Part shown: one piece after another, positions 15,978-23,950 of the stretch
Layout of the letters: the number at the start of each line of letters is the position of its first letter
Position numbering within the stretch: position 1 is the stretch's first letter
Source: Bacteroidaceae bacterium
Lineage (GTDB): Bacteria; Bacteroidota; Bacteroidia; Bacteroidales; Bacteroidaceae
Direction of reading: 5' to 3'
DNA: 64,000 nucleotides
NCBI GenBank assembly: GCA_017649485.1
Contig: JAGCGS010000048.1
Coordinates: 1-64,000 of the forward strand
Notes under the pieces: generated by a model
Told to the model about the DNA's origin: nothing
Seen by the model: the letters and a program-made list of their open reading frames with translations, nothing else
The model's database searches: none
Made by a program: the position numbers and the translations under genes

Positions 15978-16940
15978 ATGGAAGAAGAGTATAAAGAAAT
16001 AGAGCTGCGAAGTGAGGAAGTACAGGAGGTGATGAACGCTATCCCCCCTGCCTTGTTGCGTTATGGCATTGGTGTGTTGTTAGGGGTAATCTGTCTGCTG
16101 TTTTTGGGGAGTATGTTTTTCTCCATACCAGACACCGTTGAAACTTCTTTTACACTCACATCAGACAACCCACCTGCTTATATACAGGCTGGGAGCAGTG
16201 GCAGACTGATACACCTTGAGGTCAGCAATAACCAGTCTGTAGAAGCAGGTACGATACTTGGTGTATTGGAGAATGTTGGCGAGACACAAGATGTCTTGAT
16301 GCTCCGTGAACGTCTCAGGAAATGGCGAAAGAATGGTGCACGCATTGAGGATTTCGATGAAGTACTCCTACATGGTATGCCTCGATTGGGAGATGTGCAA
16401 GATGCCTATTCCGCATGTCAATTAGCTTGGAGCAGATTTTTACAAAGTCCCAATGAGCTTGGAATGTCTGCAACCATGCTGGGTGCTGCCTCCTCTTTAC
16501 AAACAGCTATGTCGAAATGGGAAAGCACCTATTTGTTAGAATCTCCCGCCAAAGGACAAGTAAACTTCATGCAGTTATGGAAACCTTTGCAACAAGTATC
16601 TGCTGGTGAAACATTGTTTGTTATTGTTCCGGAAGAGAAGAATATTCCAGTAGGGAAGGCTTTACTGCCCGCTGATGGCGCTGGAAAGGTGATGGCAGGC
16701 CAGCGAGTCATCATCCGCCTGGCAGGTTTCCCCGAACAGGAGTTCGGCTATTTGGAAGGCATAGTATCATCCATATCTCCAGTGCCGGATACCGATGGCA
16801 TGTATGTGGTAGGGATATACATGCCAAAAGGCGTGGTCACCAGTCACGGTAGAAATCTCTCTGTCCAGAAAATCATGACAGGCAGTGCAGAGATAGTGAC
16901 CCGCGAGCGCAGTCTATTCCGAAGGTTACTTAATCTGTAG
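15978..16940 (+). CDS. HlyD-family secretion protein, coiled coil deleted
   Basis: Periplasmic adaptor normally linking a peptidase-type ABC exporter to TolC. It has an N-terminal helix (about 28-52), a lipoyl/barrel half (IQAGSSGRLIHLEV, then AGTILGVLEN) and its partner (LLESPAKGQVNFMQLW, AGETLFVIVPEE). At 320 residues it is about 100 short of the family: the long alpha-hairpin between the two lipoyl halves is reduced to a short stretch around 135-185, apparently by an in-frame deletion. The frame is open, but the adaptor could not span its usual distance. It starts 11 bp after the ABC gene, so it belongs to that operon. Confidence 0.75.
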   Translation: MEEEYKEIELRSEEVQEVMNAIPPALLRYGIGVLLGVICLLFLGSMFFSIPDTVETSFTLTSDNPPAYIQAGSSGRLIHLEVSNNQSVEAGTILGVLENVGETQDVLMLRERLRKWRKNGARIEDFDEVLLHGMPRLGDVQDAYSACQLAWSRFLQSPNELGMSATMLGAASSLQTAMSKWESTYLLESPAKGQVNFMQLWKPLQQVSAGETLFVIVPEEKNIPVGKALLPADGAGKVMAGQRVIIRLAGFPEQEFGYLEGIVSSISPVPDTDGMYVVGIYMPKGVVTSHGRNLSVQKIMTGSAEIVTRERSLFRRLLNL

Positions 16941-16992
16941 GGGAACAGCCATCTCCCCGCCATGTGCCTACCGGTATTCTTCTAATGCGAAT

Positions 16993-17039
16993 AATTACAT
17001 TTTAATTACATTATTTCCCCGATATTATTTTTATATTTG
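16993..17039 (+). promoter_or_regulatory. Boxed promoter of the Cys-rich precursor
   Basis: Repeats AATTACATTTT (16993-17003) and AATTACATTAT (17004-17014), then TATATTTG (17032-17039) 39 bp from the repeat start. One of the clearest members of the set, with both repeats and the -7 element well matched. Confidence 0.75.
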
Positions 17040-17068
17040 TAGTTACTATAGTAAAATAAAAAAGGATT

Positions 17069-17263
17069 ATGAAAAGTTTAAAGGATTTAACAATTGGTGA
17101 GGCTGCTAACATTTTAACAGAAAAGCAGATGAAAGCACTTAAAGGTGGGAATTTGTATTGCCATTGCAATAATGATTCAAGCTCATATCCAACGAGCAGT
17201 TGTGCAAATTGCTATTTATATTGTTATGACTGGTATGTATGCGATGGAGTACATAGGGGGTAA
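17069..17263 (+). CDS. Cys-rich double-glycine-leader peptide precursor
   Basis: 64-residue peptide with an N-terminal leader (GEAANILTEKQMKALKGG) ending in the double glycine, then a 30-odd residue core holding six cysteines (YCHC, SSCANC, LYC, YVC) and several aromatic residues. Unrelated in core to the other precursors. It has its own boxed promoter and is followed 78 bp later by a plug-domain gene, with a small AGGGAT/ATCCCT hairpin between. Likely substrate of the island's modification and export system, or a disulfide-rich bacteriocin. Confidence 0.75.
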   Translation: MKSLKDLTIGEAANILTEKQMKALKGGNLYCHCNNDSSSYPTSSCANCYLYCYDWYVCDGVHRG

Positions 17264-17341
17264 ATAAGCACTCATGAAAAGGGATTAGAACAATATCCCT
17301 ACTTATGTAATTATTTCTAACTACCAGAAATTTTTAATTAT

Positions 17342-18049
17342 ATGGCAAGATTCAAAGTTGCATTGTTTATTATAATTGTTGCATTTAGTCAAATCATTCA
17401 AGCGCAAGACCTGACAGGAACGATTCTGAAAGACGGCAAGCCGCAGAAGAACGTTCAAGTGTGGCTGAAGAACAGGATGGGTGCTGCCAAGACTGACAAA
17501 TACGGGCAATTCGTACTGATGAGGGTGGAACCTACAGATACCATCATGATGGGTGTGAGTAATAAATATGACGCTCAGCTGTTGGTGGGCTCTCACAAAA
17601 ACATCATTGTAAACTTGGAGGAGGATGGCTTCACGGTAGAGAACAAAATTGACGAAGTTACTGTCATTGCGCCTTCTACCAAGAACACATACACCTCTGT
17701 GATTACCCTGAAGAAGATGCAAGTGGTGAATCATGATATGATTATGCGAGAGGGTATCAAGTCGTTATATGATATTATCAGGAGAATTGTGCCTGGAGCA
17801 AAGATTGAGACTGATCCCATGACTTTTGAGAAACACCTTACTATCATCAGAGGGCGCAATTCCATGCGTGCTCCCGAACCTCCATTATTCATCATCGACG
17901 GCATACCATACGATGCTTCGGGTATAGAAGATATTCTACCTGTAGAAGATGTAGCTGAGGTATCTGTGGATCGCGACGGTAGTGGCTATGGCATTCGAGG
18001 TGCCAATGGAGTGGTTATCATCCGAACAATGAGAGGCAGCGACAGGTGA
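17342..18049 (+). CDS. Stand-alone carboxypeptidase-like plus TonB-plug protein 1
   Basis: 235 residues with signal peptide (cleaved near FSQIIQAQ), a carboxypeptidase-like regulatory domain (about 24-95; DGKPQKNVQVWLK) and a TonB-receptor plug domain (about 120-235; IIRGRNSM, PPLFIIDGIPY, VSVDRDGSGYGIRGANGVV). The plug is followed by a stop: there is no outer-membrane barrel and no room for one. It is thus the N-terminal module of a SusC-like receptor encoded alone. A sister gene at 20271 has the same limits, so it is not a chance truncation. Possible decoy, sensor or peptide-binding protein in the periplasm. Confidence 0.85.
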   Translation: MARFKVALFIIIVAFSQIIQAQDLTGTILKDGKPQKNVQVWLKNRMGAAKTDKYGQFVLMRVEPTDTIMMGVSNKYDAQLLVGSHKNIIVNLEEDGFTVENKIDEVTVIAPSTKNTYTSVITLKKMQVVNHDMIMREGIKSLYDIIRRIVPGAKIETDPMTFEKHLTIIRGRNSMRAPEPPLFIIDGIPYDASGIEDILPVEDVAEVSVDRDGSGYGIRGANGVVIIRTMRGSDR

Positions 18050-18054
18050 TACGT

Positions 18055-19413
18055 TCATGTAATTCTTTTTCTTGTGGCTGGCAAAGTAAAGCTGAATGTA
18101 CTGCCTTTGCCCGGCTCACTCTCAACCCATATCTTGCCGCCGTGGGCAAGCACGGCTGACTTGGCACTGGAAAGGCCAACGCCAGAACCTCTCCTTTCAT
18201 AATCTCCTTCCAATGGTATGCGGAAATACAGCTTGAAAATCTTTTTCTGATATTCGGGTGCTATGCCCCATCCATTGTCTTGAACATCAACCGATACACC
18301 TTTCTCTGTTTTATTCAGCCTTATTTCTACCTGCACTCCATGGTCGGCATACTTCAAGCCATTCTCCACCAAATTCCTCATGGCACGTTCTATCATCACA
18401 GCATTGCCCATGATCAGATAACCTTCAGGCAATCCATTCGTGATGACAATGGTATGCTCCTTATCTGCAAATAACATATCACACTCTTCTTTCACTCGCT
18501 GAGTCAGTTTGAAGAGGTTCACTTGCTGCATTTGCAGCTTATATCTCGTCGCATCTTCACTGGTGGCATCCTTCAGTTCCTCCACCTGTTGCAGCACATG
18601 GTTGAACTTATTGTAATTATAATCCATTGCCTCATGCAGCAGCTTGTCATCATTCAAGGCTTTCATGGTTTCAGCGATTGTCATGGCAGTGGTAATCGGA
18701 GTCTTTAAATCATGTACAATGTATCTTGTCGCTTCATCTCGTTGTTTTAGTTCTTCTTCCTTATTGCGTATAACTGTGAGTTGGAATAATACACAGAATA
18801 TAGCCAAAAGCATCAACAGCAAACTCAGCAACAATGATCCTATTTCATCTTTTATAAATACTTCTAAAGGTATCTTGACATCCAATTGAAGGGACTGGAA
18901 CCCCCTCAATCCTAAAGGCTGATACTTAGAATAATTGATACGTGTTATGTGGGAATTCCCGATAGAATCTGTGGCCTGCATCTCTTTGTCGAATAAAGTA
19001 AAACGATGAGGCAACTTTGTGGATATCAAAGCACAGAATAAGCTATCGAGTACTGGCATATCCATCAAATCCTTTAATTGAAAGTGTTTGTCTTCTCTGG
19101 AATGTGTGTAAATATCACCACTAGTTTCGAACACTCCTAATTTCCGATAATCTTCAATATCAATGTCAAGAAATTCAGCACGTGGAATGATTTGGTAGAT
19201 GCTATCCCTTTGTTCCTTAGTAAGTGAAAGCAATAGCCGATTAAAACGAAGTTCTCTTGCCAACATCTCCTCATCTATAGCTATTTTGTAAGCCCTGTCA
19301 ATTTTAAGGGTCATGTCTTGAATAAATTTGCCATAAATACTCGAGATATAGCTGAATTGCAGTAAGATAATGGCTATACCTGCAATGATTGTGATAATTT
19401 TATACTTCTTCAT
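18055..19413 (-). CDS. Sensor histidine kinase (pair 2)
   Basis: 452 residues, the same architecture as the kinase at 2397: helices at about 5-20 and 192-213, a periplasmic sensor of about 170 residues, H-box YIVHDLKTPI (His234), N-box NLVENGLKYA, G1 DNGWGIAP, G2 GSGVGLS. The sensor regions of the two kinases share only motifs (LPHRF, LDS, GLRGFQSL / GLKGLQTL), so they may read related but different signals. Its stop lies 5 bp from that of the convergent plug gene. The regulator gene precedes it by 15 bp. Confidence 0.93.
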   Translation of the reverse strand: MKKYKIITIIAGIAIILLQFSYISSIYGKFIQDMTLKIDRAYKIAIDEEMLARELRFNRLLLSLTKEQRDSIYQIIPRAEFLDIDIEDYRKLGVFETSGDIYTHSREDKHFQLKDLMDMPVLDSLFCALISTKLPHRFTLFDKEMQATDSIGNSHITRINYSKYQPLGLRGFQSLQLDVKIPLEVFIKDEIGSLLLSLLLMLLAIFCVLFQLTVIRNKEEELKQRDEATRYIVHDLKTPITTAMTIAETMKALNDDKLLHEAMDYNYNKFNHVLQQVEELKDATSEDATRYKLQMQQVNLFKLTQRVKEECDMLFADKEHTIVITNGLPEGYLIMGNAVMIERAMRNLVENGLKYADHGVQVEIRLNKTEKGVSVDVQDNGWGIAPEYQKKIFKLYFRIPLEGDYERRGSGVGLSSAKSAVLAHGGKIWVESEPGKGSTFSFTLPATRKRIT

Positions 19414-19428
19414 TTCGATGAGAATAAT

Positions 19429-20097
19429 TTATAAAATGGATAATTTGAAACCCACTCTGTTAAGTGTAATAATCTCAATGTTCTTATCATCTTTCAACAA
19501 CTTGTTGATTTTGGCTTTCAAATTGTACAATCCATGCTGATTACCAACCTCATCGCCCCATACATGAAGATTGATTTCATCGAAGGTGATGACTTGGTTG
19601 GGATGCGATGCGATATATGCCAAGAACCTGGTTTCCTGAGGTGTTAAATTGCCAATGACTTGGCTTCCTCTTTTCAACTCATGAGCTTTTACATCCAACA
19701 CATAATCCCCAAAGGAAAGCAACGGAAGGTGGAGTGGTTGATGGGTATCAAACCTGCGAATTGTTTCACGGAGTGTAGCAAAACCGATGGGTTTTTGCAG
19801 AAAAAAATCACCTTTTGATTTGATAGCCCTTGACACATAGCTGTCTTCACTATGACTGGACACAAGCACTATGGGCACGTCCGGGGCTGCCATCTTGATA
19901 TCAGGCAATCTCCTTATGCCATCTGCATCGGGGAATTCAATATCAAGCAGGATCATATCAGGCTTTATCTGTTCCATTTTTTTGGAAATATCTCTTAATG
20001 TATTTAACACCACAACCTCATGTCCCAGTTTCTGTAGCATCACTGAAACAGTTGTACAAAAAGCTTTGTCATCGTCTATAATCAATATCCTGCTCAT
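19429..20097 (-). CDS. OmpR/PhoB-family response regulator (pair 2)
   Basis: 222 residues: receiver domain with DDD at 8-10, phospho-acceptor Asp52 (LLDIEFPDADG) and Lys in FLQKPIG near 102; winged-helix C-terminal domain (LTPQETRFLAYIASH, then EINLHVWGDEVGNQ). Same length and layout as the regulator at 3767. Divergent from the plug gene at 20271, with which it shares an intergenic region holding a clear pair of direct repeats. It is a candidate activator of the boxed promoters and perhaps of itself. Confidence 0.93.
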   Translation of the reverse strand: MSRILIIDDDKAFCTTVSVMLQKLGHEVVVLNTLRDISKKMEQIKPDMILLDIEFPDADGIRRLPDIKMAAPDVPIVLVSSHSEDSYVSRAIKSKGDFFLQKPIGFATLRETIRRFDTHQPLHLPLLSFGDYVLDVKAHELKRGSQVIGNLTPQETRFLAYIASHPNQVITFDEINLHVWGDEVGNQHGLYNLKAKINKLLKDDKNIEIITLNRVGFKLSIL

Positions 20098-20194
20098 CGT
20101 TCTTATATTAATTGACTACTCTTTTATGCAAATATCGTAAAAATCATCATAATATCAAATATTGTTTGGGGGAAATAGATTGCACATGATAAAT

Positions 20195-20240
20195 AATTAC
20201 ATTTTAATTATATTTGGATGCAAAATAATATCTATATTTG
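20195..20240 (+). promoter_or_regulatory. Boxed promoter of plug protein 2
   Basis: Repeats AATTACATTTT (20195-20205) and AATTATATTTG (20206-20216), then TATATTTG (20233-20240), 38 bp from the repeat start. It sits between the divergent regulator gene and the plug gene. Confidence 0.75.
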
Positions 20241-20270
20241 TAAAAGTTTATTCCTAATAATCTATTCGTC

Positions 20271-20975
20271 ATGAAAAGAGTAAATGTTTTTATACTATTA
20301 GTCATTGCAATGTGTCAAATCATTCAGGCACAAGACTTGACAGGCACGATAATGAAGGACGGCAAGCCTCAGAAGAACGTCAGGGTGTGGTTGAAGCATA
20401 GTCGTGGTGCAGCTAAGACGGACAAGGAAGGAGTGTTTGTATTGAAGAATGTGCTGCCCTCTGATACATTGGTGATGGGTATCAGTACTAAGTATGATGC
20501 TCAATTGGCAATTGGTTCACACAGCAACATCGTTGTCAATCTTGAGGAAGATGGATTCACTGTTGAAGCAGGGCTGGATGAAGTTACTATATCTGCACCT
20601 TCAAGCTTGAGAAAAGAATACACCTCGGTTATTACCCTAAAAAAGATGCAGGTGCTGAATCATGATATGATTATGCGTGAAGGGGTCAAGGATGTTTATG
20701 CTGCTGTTCAGCGTATTGCGCCAGCTGCTCGAATTGAATTAGATTCACAAGGTGGGAGACATTTGATTATTGTTCGAGGCCGCAACTCTTTCCGGGCTCC
20801 AGAACCGCCTCTTTTTATTGTGGATGGTGTTCCTGTAGGAGCAGCTGTGGCGGAAAACACGCTTGCGGTTGAAGATATTGCAGAGTTGTCTGTTGACCGT
20901 GACGGAACCTCCTATGGCTCTCGTGGAGCCAATGGCGTAGTGATTATCCGGACGATGAAAGGTAGTGACAGGTGA
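20271..20975 (+). CDS. Stand-alone carboxypeptidase-like plus TonB-plug protein 2
   Basis: 234 residues, paralogue of the protein at 17342 with the same domain limits: signal peptide ending IIQAQ, regulatory domain with DGKPQKNVRVWLK, plug with IVRGRNSFRAPEPPLFIVDG and a C-terminal GANGVVIIRTMKGSDR that is nearly the same in both. The identical end in two divergent copies shows that the barrel-less form is the real product. Directly controlled by a boxed promoter. Lies next to regulator 2, so the kinase pair is flanked on both sides by plug genes. Confidence 0.85.
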   Translation: MKRVNVFILLVIAMCQIIQAQDLTGTIMKDGKPQKNVRVWLKHSRGAAKTDKEGVFVLKNVLPSDTLVMGISTKYDAQLAIGSHSNIVVNLEEDGFTVEAGLDEVTISAPSSLRKEYTSVITLKKMQVLNHDMIMREGVKDVYAAVQRIAPAARIELDSQGGRHLIIVRGRNSFRAPEPPLFIVDGVPVGAAVAENTLAVEDIAELSVDRDGTSYGSRGANGVVIIRTMKGSDR

Positions 20976-21093
20976 ATACCAACTATACTGATGAGAGATA
21001 GTACCTTTCGGAAGCTATCTGCCTGCACGCTTTTATCCATTATCGCCCGCTGCAGGCAAGCCTCCATATCGCCATCCTATATGACCAGTATCT

Positions 21094-22239
21094 TCATTTT
21101 TCTGTCATTATCGCCATCACAGGATTAGAGTCCTCTGTGAGCGTTGAAGCTATTTCTTTCAACCTGCCCTTAAGTTCACCTTTTTCGAGGGCATCCATCA
21201 GCTTTTGGGCTTCAAGCGTTTGTACACATGAGACCGTTCTGTTCTGCGCAAACCTGATCATATCCACTTGCTGCCTTGAAGTAAAGTCGGCATTCAATAC
21301 CACAGACGAGAAAATCTCATCTGTTTGCTTGTCGTAAACCAATTCACGGAGAGGGAACCCCCTGCCTGTTTGGGGATTAAATGTTTTGTCGATGGTCTGG
21401 AGGAAGCAATAACGAGATGTCTCTGTGCCGATAGTAATCATTCGCTCAGGATCAGTGGAGGGAACCTTTACCAAGTATGGCACCAGCTGGTGTTTCTGGG
21501 CAGTGAAACGATAGACGGTATCTGAAGAGTTTTGGATAATCAGCGCATCGTCATGCAGTGGCATAATTGTTTTAACAAAGGCGATAGAGGTTATCCCACC
21601 CGCCTGAATCATTGGCACATTCAGCTTCTCGTAGGGAACATGAATCTCTTGTACAACACTCCCGTCTTTTTTAGAAATCAAGAAATGATAAGACTTGCTG
21701 CTATCTGTCTCTGCATTCTCAGCATCCATGAAAATGTTCTCATTGAAACATATCAGATAGTCTTTGTCGAAACCTGTGACATCAACAAACTTGTAACCTT
21801 CACCATGATTAAAACTGCGCTTGAAATTACCCTGCAAGTCATACACACAGATTCTCCCGATGAGGGGATCATTTACAAACAACTCGTTCTCTGCTTCGTC
21901 CAGCACAACATTATACGCCATAGTATATTCTTCAGGTCCTTGTCCTACGCGGTCTATCACCTTGATGCCTTTGCCTGTGTGCCTATCGAACAAGAATAGT
22001 TTCCTGTCAGAGACAATCACAAGATACTTCTCTCCCATTGCTTTTAAAATGCCTGAGGTAATAAACTCGTCGTTGGTCTCCAAAGGCAAGTATTCCACAT
22101 CCATGAAATCCTGCAAGACCAACTCCTTCTCAGGATAATACAGGTTTAAATCTACGGTCATCAAACCACTTGTCTTATCACTACGCTGGCAAGCTGCAAG
22201 CAATGCCCCTGCCATTATCAGCATTATTAACCTTTTCAT
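21094..22239 (-). CDS. Six-bladed propeller lipoprotein
   Basis: 381 residues; signal peptide with lipobox LLAAC at residues 14-18, then a propeller body of BF3164 type (FLFDRHTGKGIKVI, GQGPEEY, NDPLIGRICVYDLQG are typical). The GQGPEEY/GNGPDEY-type motif is shared with the other propellers here. It has a -7 match TACTTTTG about 40 bp upstream and only a half-match (TTTTACATCAT) to the 11-bp repeat at the expected place, so membership of the regulon is doubtful. Single gene, convergent with plug protein 2. Confidence 0.8.
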   Translation of the reverse strand: MKRLIMLIMAGALLAACQRSDKTSGLMTVDLNLYYPEKELVLQDFMDVEYLPLETNDEFITSGILKAMGEKYLVIVSDRKLFLFDRHTGKGIKVIDRVGQGPEEYTMAYNVVLDEAENELFVNDPLIGRICVYDLQGNFKRSFNHGEGYKFVDVTGFDKDYLICFNENIFMDAENAETDSSKSYHFLISKKDGSVVQEIHVPYEKLNVPMIQAGGITSIAFVKTIMPLHDDALIIQNSSDTVYRFTAQKHQLVPYLVKVPSTDPERMITIGTETSRYCFLQTIDKTFNPQTGRGFPLRELVYDKQTDEIFSSVVLNADFTSRQQVDMIRFAQNRTVSCVQTLEAQKLMDALEKGELKGRLKEIASTLTEDSNPVMAIMTEK

Positions 22240-22348
22240 CTTTTATCTTTATTTTGGTGATTAATGCCACAAAAGTAGCAAACACCTCATAAAGATGATG
22301 TAAAAACGAGTTTACAAATAATTTACAATAACAGACACGGGAGTTAAC

Positions 22349-23749
22349 CTACAGACTTTGAATGACTTTATCCCAGTCTTCACCCCTGCCTTCCTGACCG
22401 AACACTTTCCTGTACAACCGCATCCTGCCATTACTGATGGCACTGTCGCTACGGCTCAGCAGGATGGCTATGCGAGATGGTTTGAAGCCCATTTTGATGA
22501 GATAACACATCTTCAGCTCATGCTCCTTGATAACGCCAAATGTAGTGAGGCGCGTCTTAAAATCAGGGTAAAGAGAATCGACTAATGCCATCATGGTACT
22601 GGCATCCGCTTCATTCATCGGTTTTTCTGACGCGAGCAAACGCTGGTATATATCTGCTTCACGTATGGCCAAAGTCTTCTTGTCAGTGTCAGGCTGTGGC
22701 GTGGAGGTTTTCAGCCGTTCCTCCTTCAGGTCTGCCTGCAAAGCCTCATTGTATTTCTCCAACAGAGCCTGGTTACGTTGCATACGCATCTTCTCGCTCC
22801 TCATACGGTATAGCAACATAATGGCAATGGCAATAACCAGTATAAGTGTGAGTAATCCAATTACGACTAAGAACTGCATCCGCTGGTTCTTGATGAAAAG
22901 GCTGGCTTTCTCTCGTTCGGTATGCAAGGCCTGATACAAGGCTCCCACATTGCCCGATGCTTCAAAGCGGGCTTCCATCTCCCTGTCCTTCTCCACGTCT
23001 CTTTGCAGCTCAAACAGGCTTGATAATAGGTTGTAATCCCGCTGCCTGATGGCTTGCTGCACTTTCTTGTTAATGGCATATTGTCGATAGGATGGCACTC
23101 CGCTTTCCATCAACCGGTCAAGGAACTGATTAACCGAGTCACTCCCGTTGCTTTTTTGTTCATATATGTGGGCCATCACGTAATTATACAGATGACCGTC
23201 GTCTTCACTGAGCTGGTCAAGCCTCTTTGGAAGCTGATCTTGCCCCTTATCTGTATTGCCTGTTTCGCAATAGGCTGCTGCCTTGCGCAGGGCAACTGCA
23301 TTCTGTGCCTTCACGTCTTTCTGCTTCACGGCAAGCTGTCCAGCCTGATTCAGGCACCTCATGGCTTCCTGAAAGTTGCTCAGACTGCGATAAGCATCGC
23401 CCATCCCCATGTAAGCATCAATCATGGCGAGCGTATCAGGCAAGCTGGTGGCGCATTGCAGCGCAAGTTCGTATCTGCCAATGGCTTCCTGGTACAGCTG
23501 CTGCTTTGCCATGAGTCTGCCCATCTCGTTGAATAAAGTTGCCTTACGACTGAGTGAAGCCTGATTGTCTGGCAGGACATCTATGGCACGTTGATAATAA
23601 AGCACGGCACGCAGGGCTGGATATTCATCTAAGCTCTGCCGTCCAACGGCATAGAGGCTATCAGACTCAGCCAGAGCCTCGCCTATTGCCTTCTGTCCAT
23701 AGCAAGAGGAGAGGCATATTGCCATCAGTACAGCTATAATCTTTCTCAT
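22349..23749 (-). CDS. TPR lipoprotein/membrane protein with C-terminal HTH
   Basis: 467 residues from the start at 23749, which gives a signal peptide ending in lipobox LSSC. Several TPR-like helical repeats follow (about 40-250), then one membrane helix (about 295-320; VVIGLLTLILVIAIAIMLLY), a coiled coil, and a cytoplasmic C-terminal helix-turn-helix of LuxR-like type (MGFKPSRIAILLSRSDSAIS). This TPR-TM-coiled coil-HTH layout is common in Bacteroidales and is thought to be regulatory, but I know no defined target. A promoter fits at 23869-23898. It stands between the propeller and the efflux genes. Confidence 0.78.
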   Translation of the reverse strand: MRKIIAVLMAICLSSCYGQKAIGEALAESDSLYAVGRQSLDEYPALRAVLYYQRAIDVLPDNQASLSRKATLFNEMGRLMAKQQLYQEAIGRYELALQCATSLPDTLAMIDAYMGMGDAYRSLSNFQEAMRCLNQAGQLAVKQKDVKAQNAVALRKAAAYCETGNTDKGQDQLPKRLDQLSEDDGHLYNYVMAHIYEQKSNGSDSVNQFLDRLMESGVPSYRQYAINKKVQQAIRQRDYNLLSSLFELQRDVEKDREMEARFEASGNVGALYQALHTEREKASLFIKNQRMQFLVVIGLLTLILVIAIAIMLLYRMRSEKMRMQRNQALLEKYNEALQADLKEERLKTSTPQPDTDKKTLAIREADIYQRLLASEKPMNEADASTMMALVDSLYPDFKTRLTTFGVIKEHELKMCYLIKMGFKPSRIAILLSRSDSAISNGRMRLYRKVFGQEGRGEDWDKVIQSL

Positions 23750-23868
23750 ATATAACGACAGTATCATTTTGGAAGAATAGAAGATATTACCATCACCCAT
23801 AGCAGGCAATATACGCTCAAACATAGCTATTAATTATAGAGGTTCAACTTGTGTTTTTCCTTTAAAAT

Positions 23869-23898
23869 CAAAAGTATAACTTGTGATTTTCAATCAAA
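23869..23898 (-). promoter_or_regulatory. Promoter of the TPR/HTH gene
   Basis: On the minus strand TTTG (23895-23898), 18 bp, TACTTTTG (23869-23876). The leader to the start at 23749 would be about 110 nt. Confidence 0.5.
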
Positions 23899-23950
23899 AT
23901 ACAACGCAAACATAATAAACATTTTGCACAAAAGCAAGAAAAAACATGCA

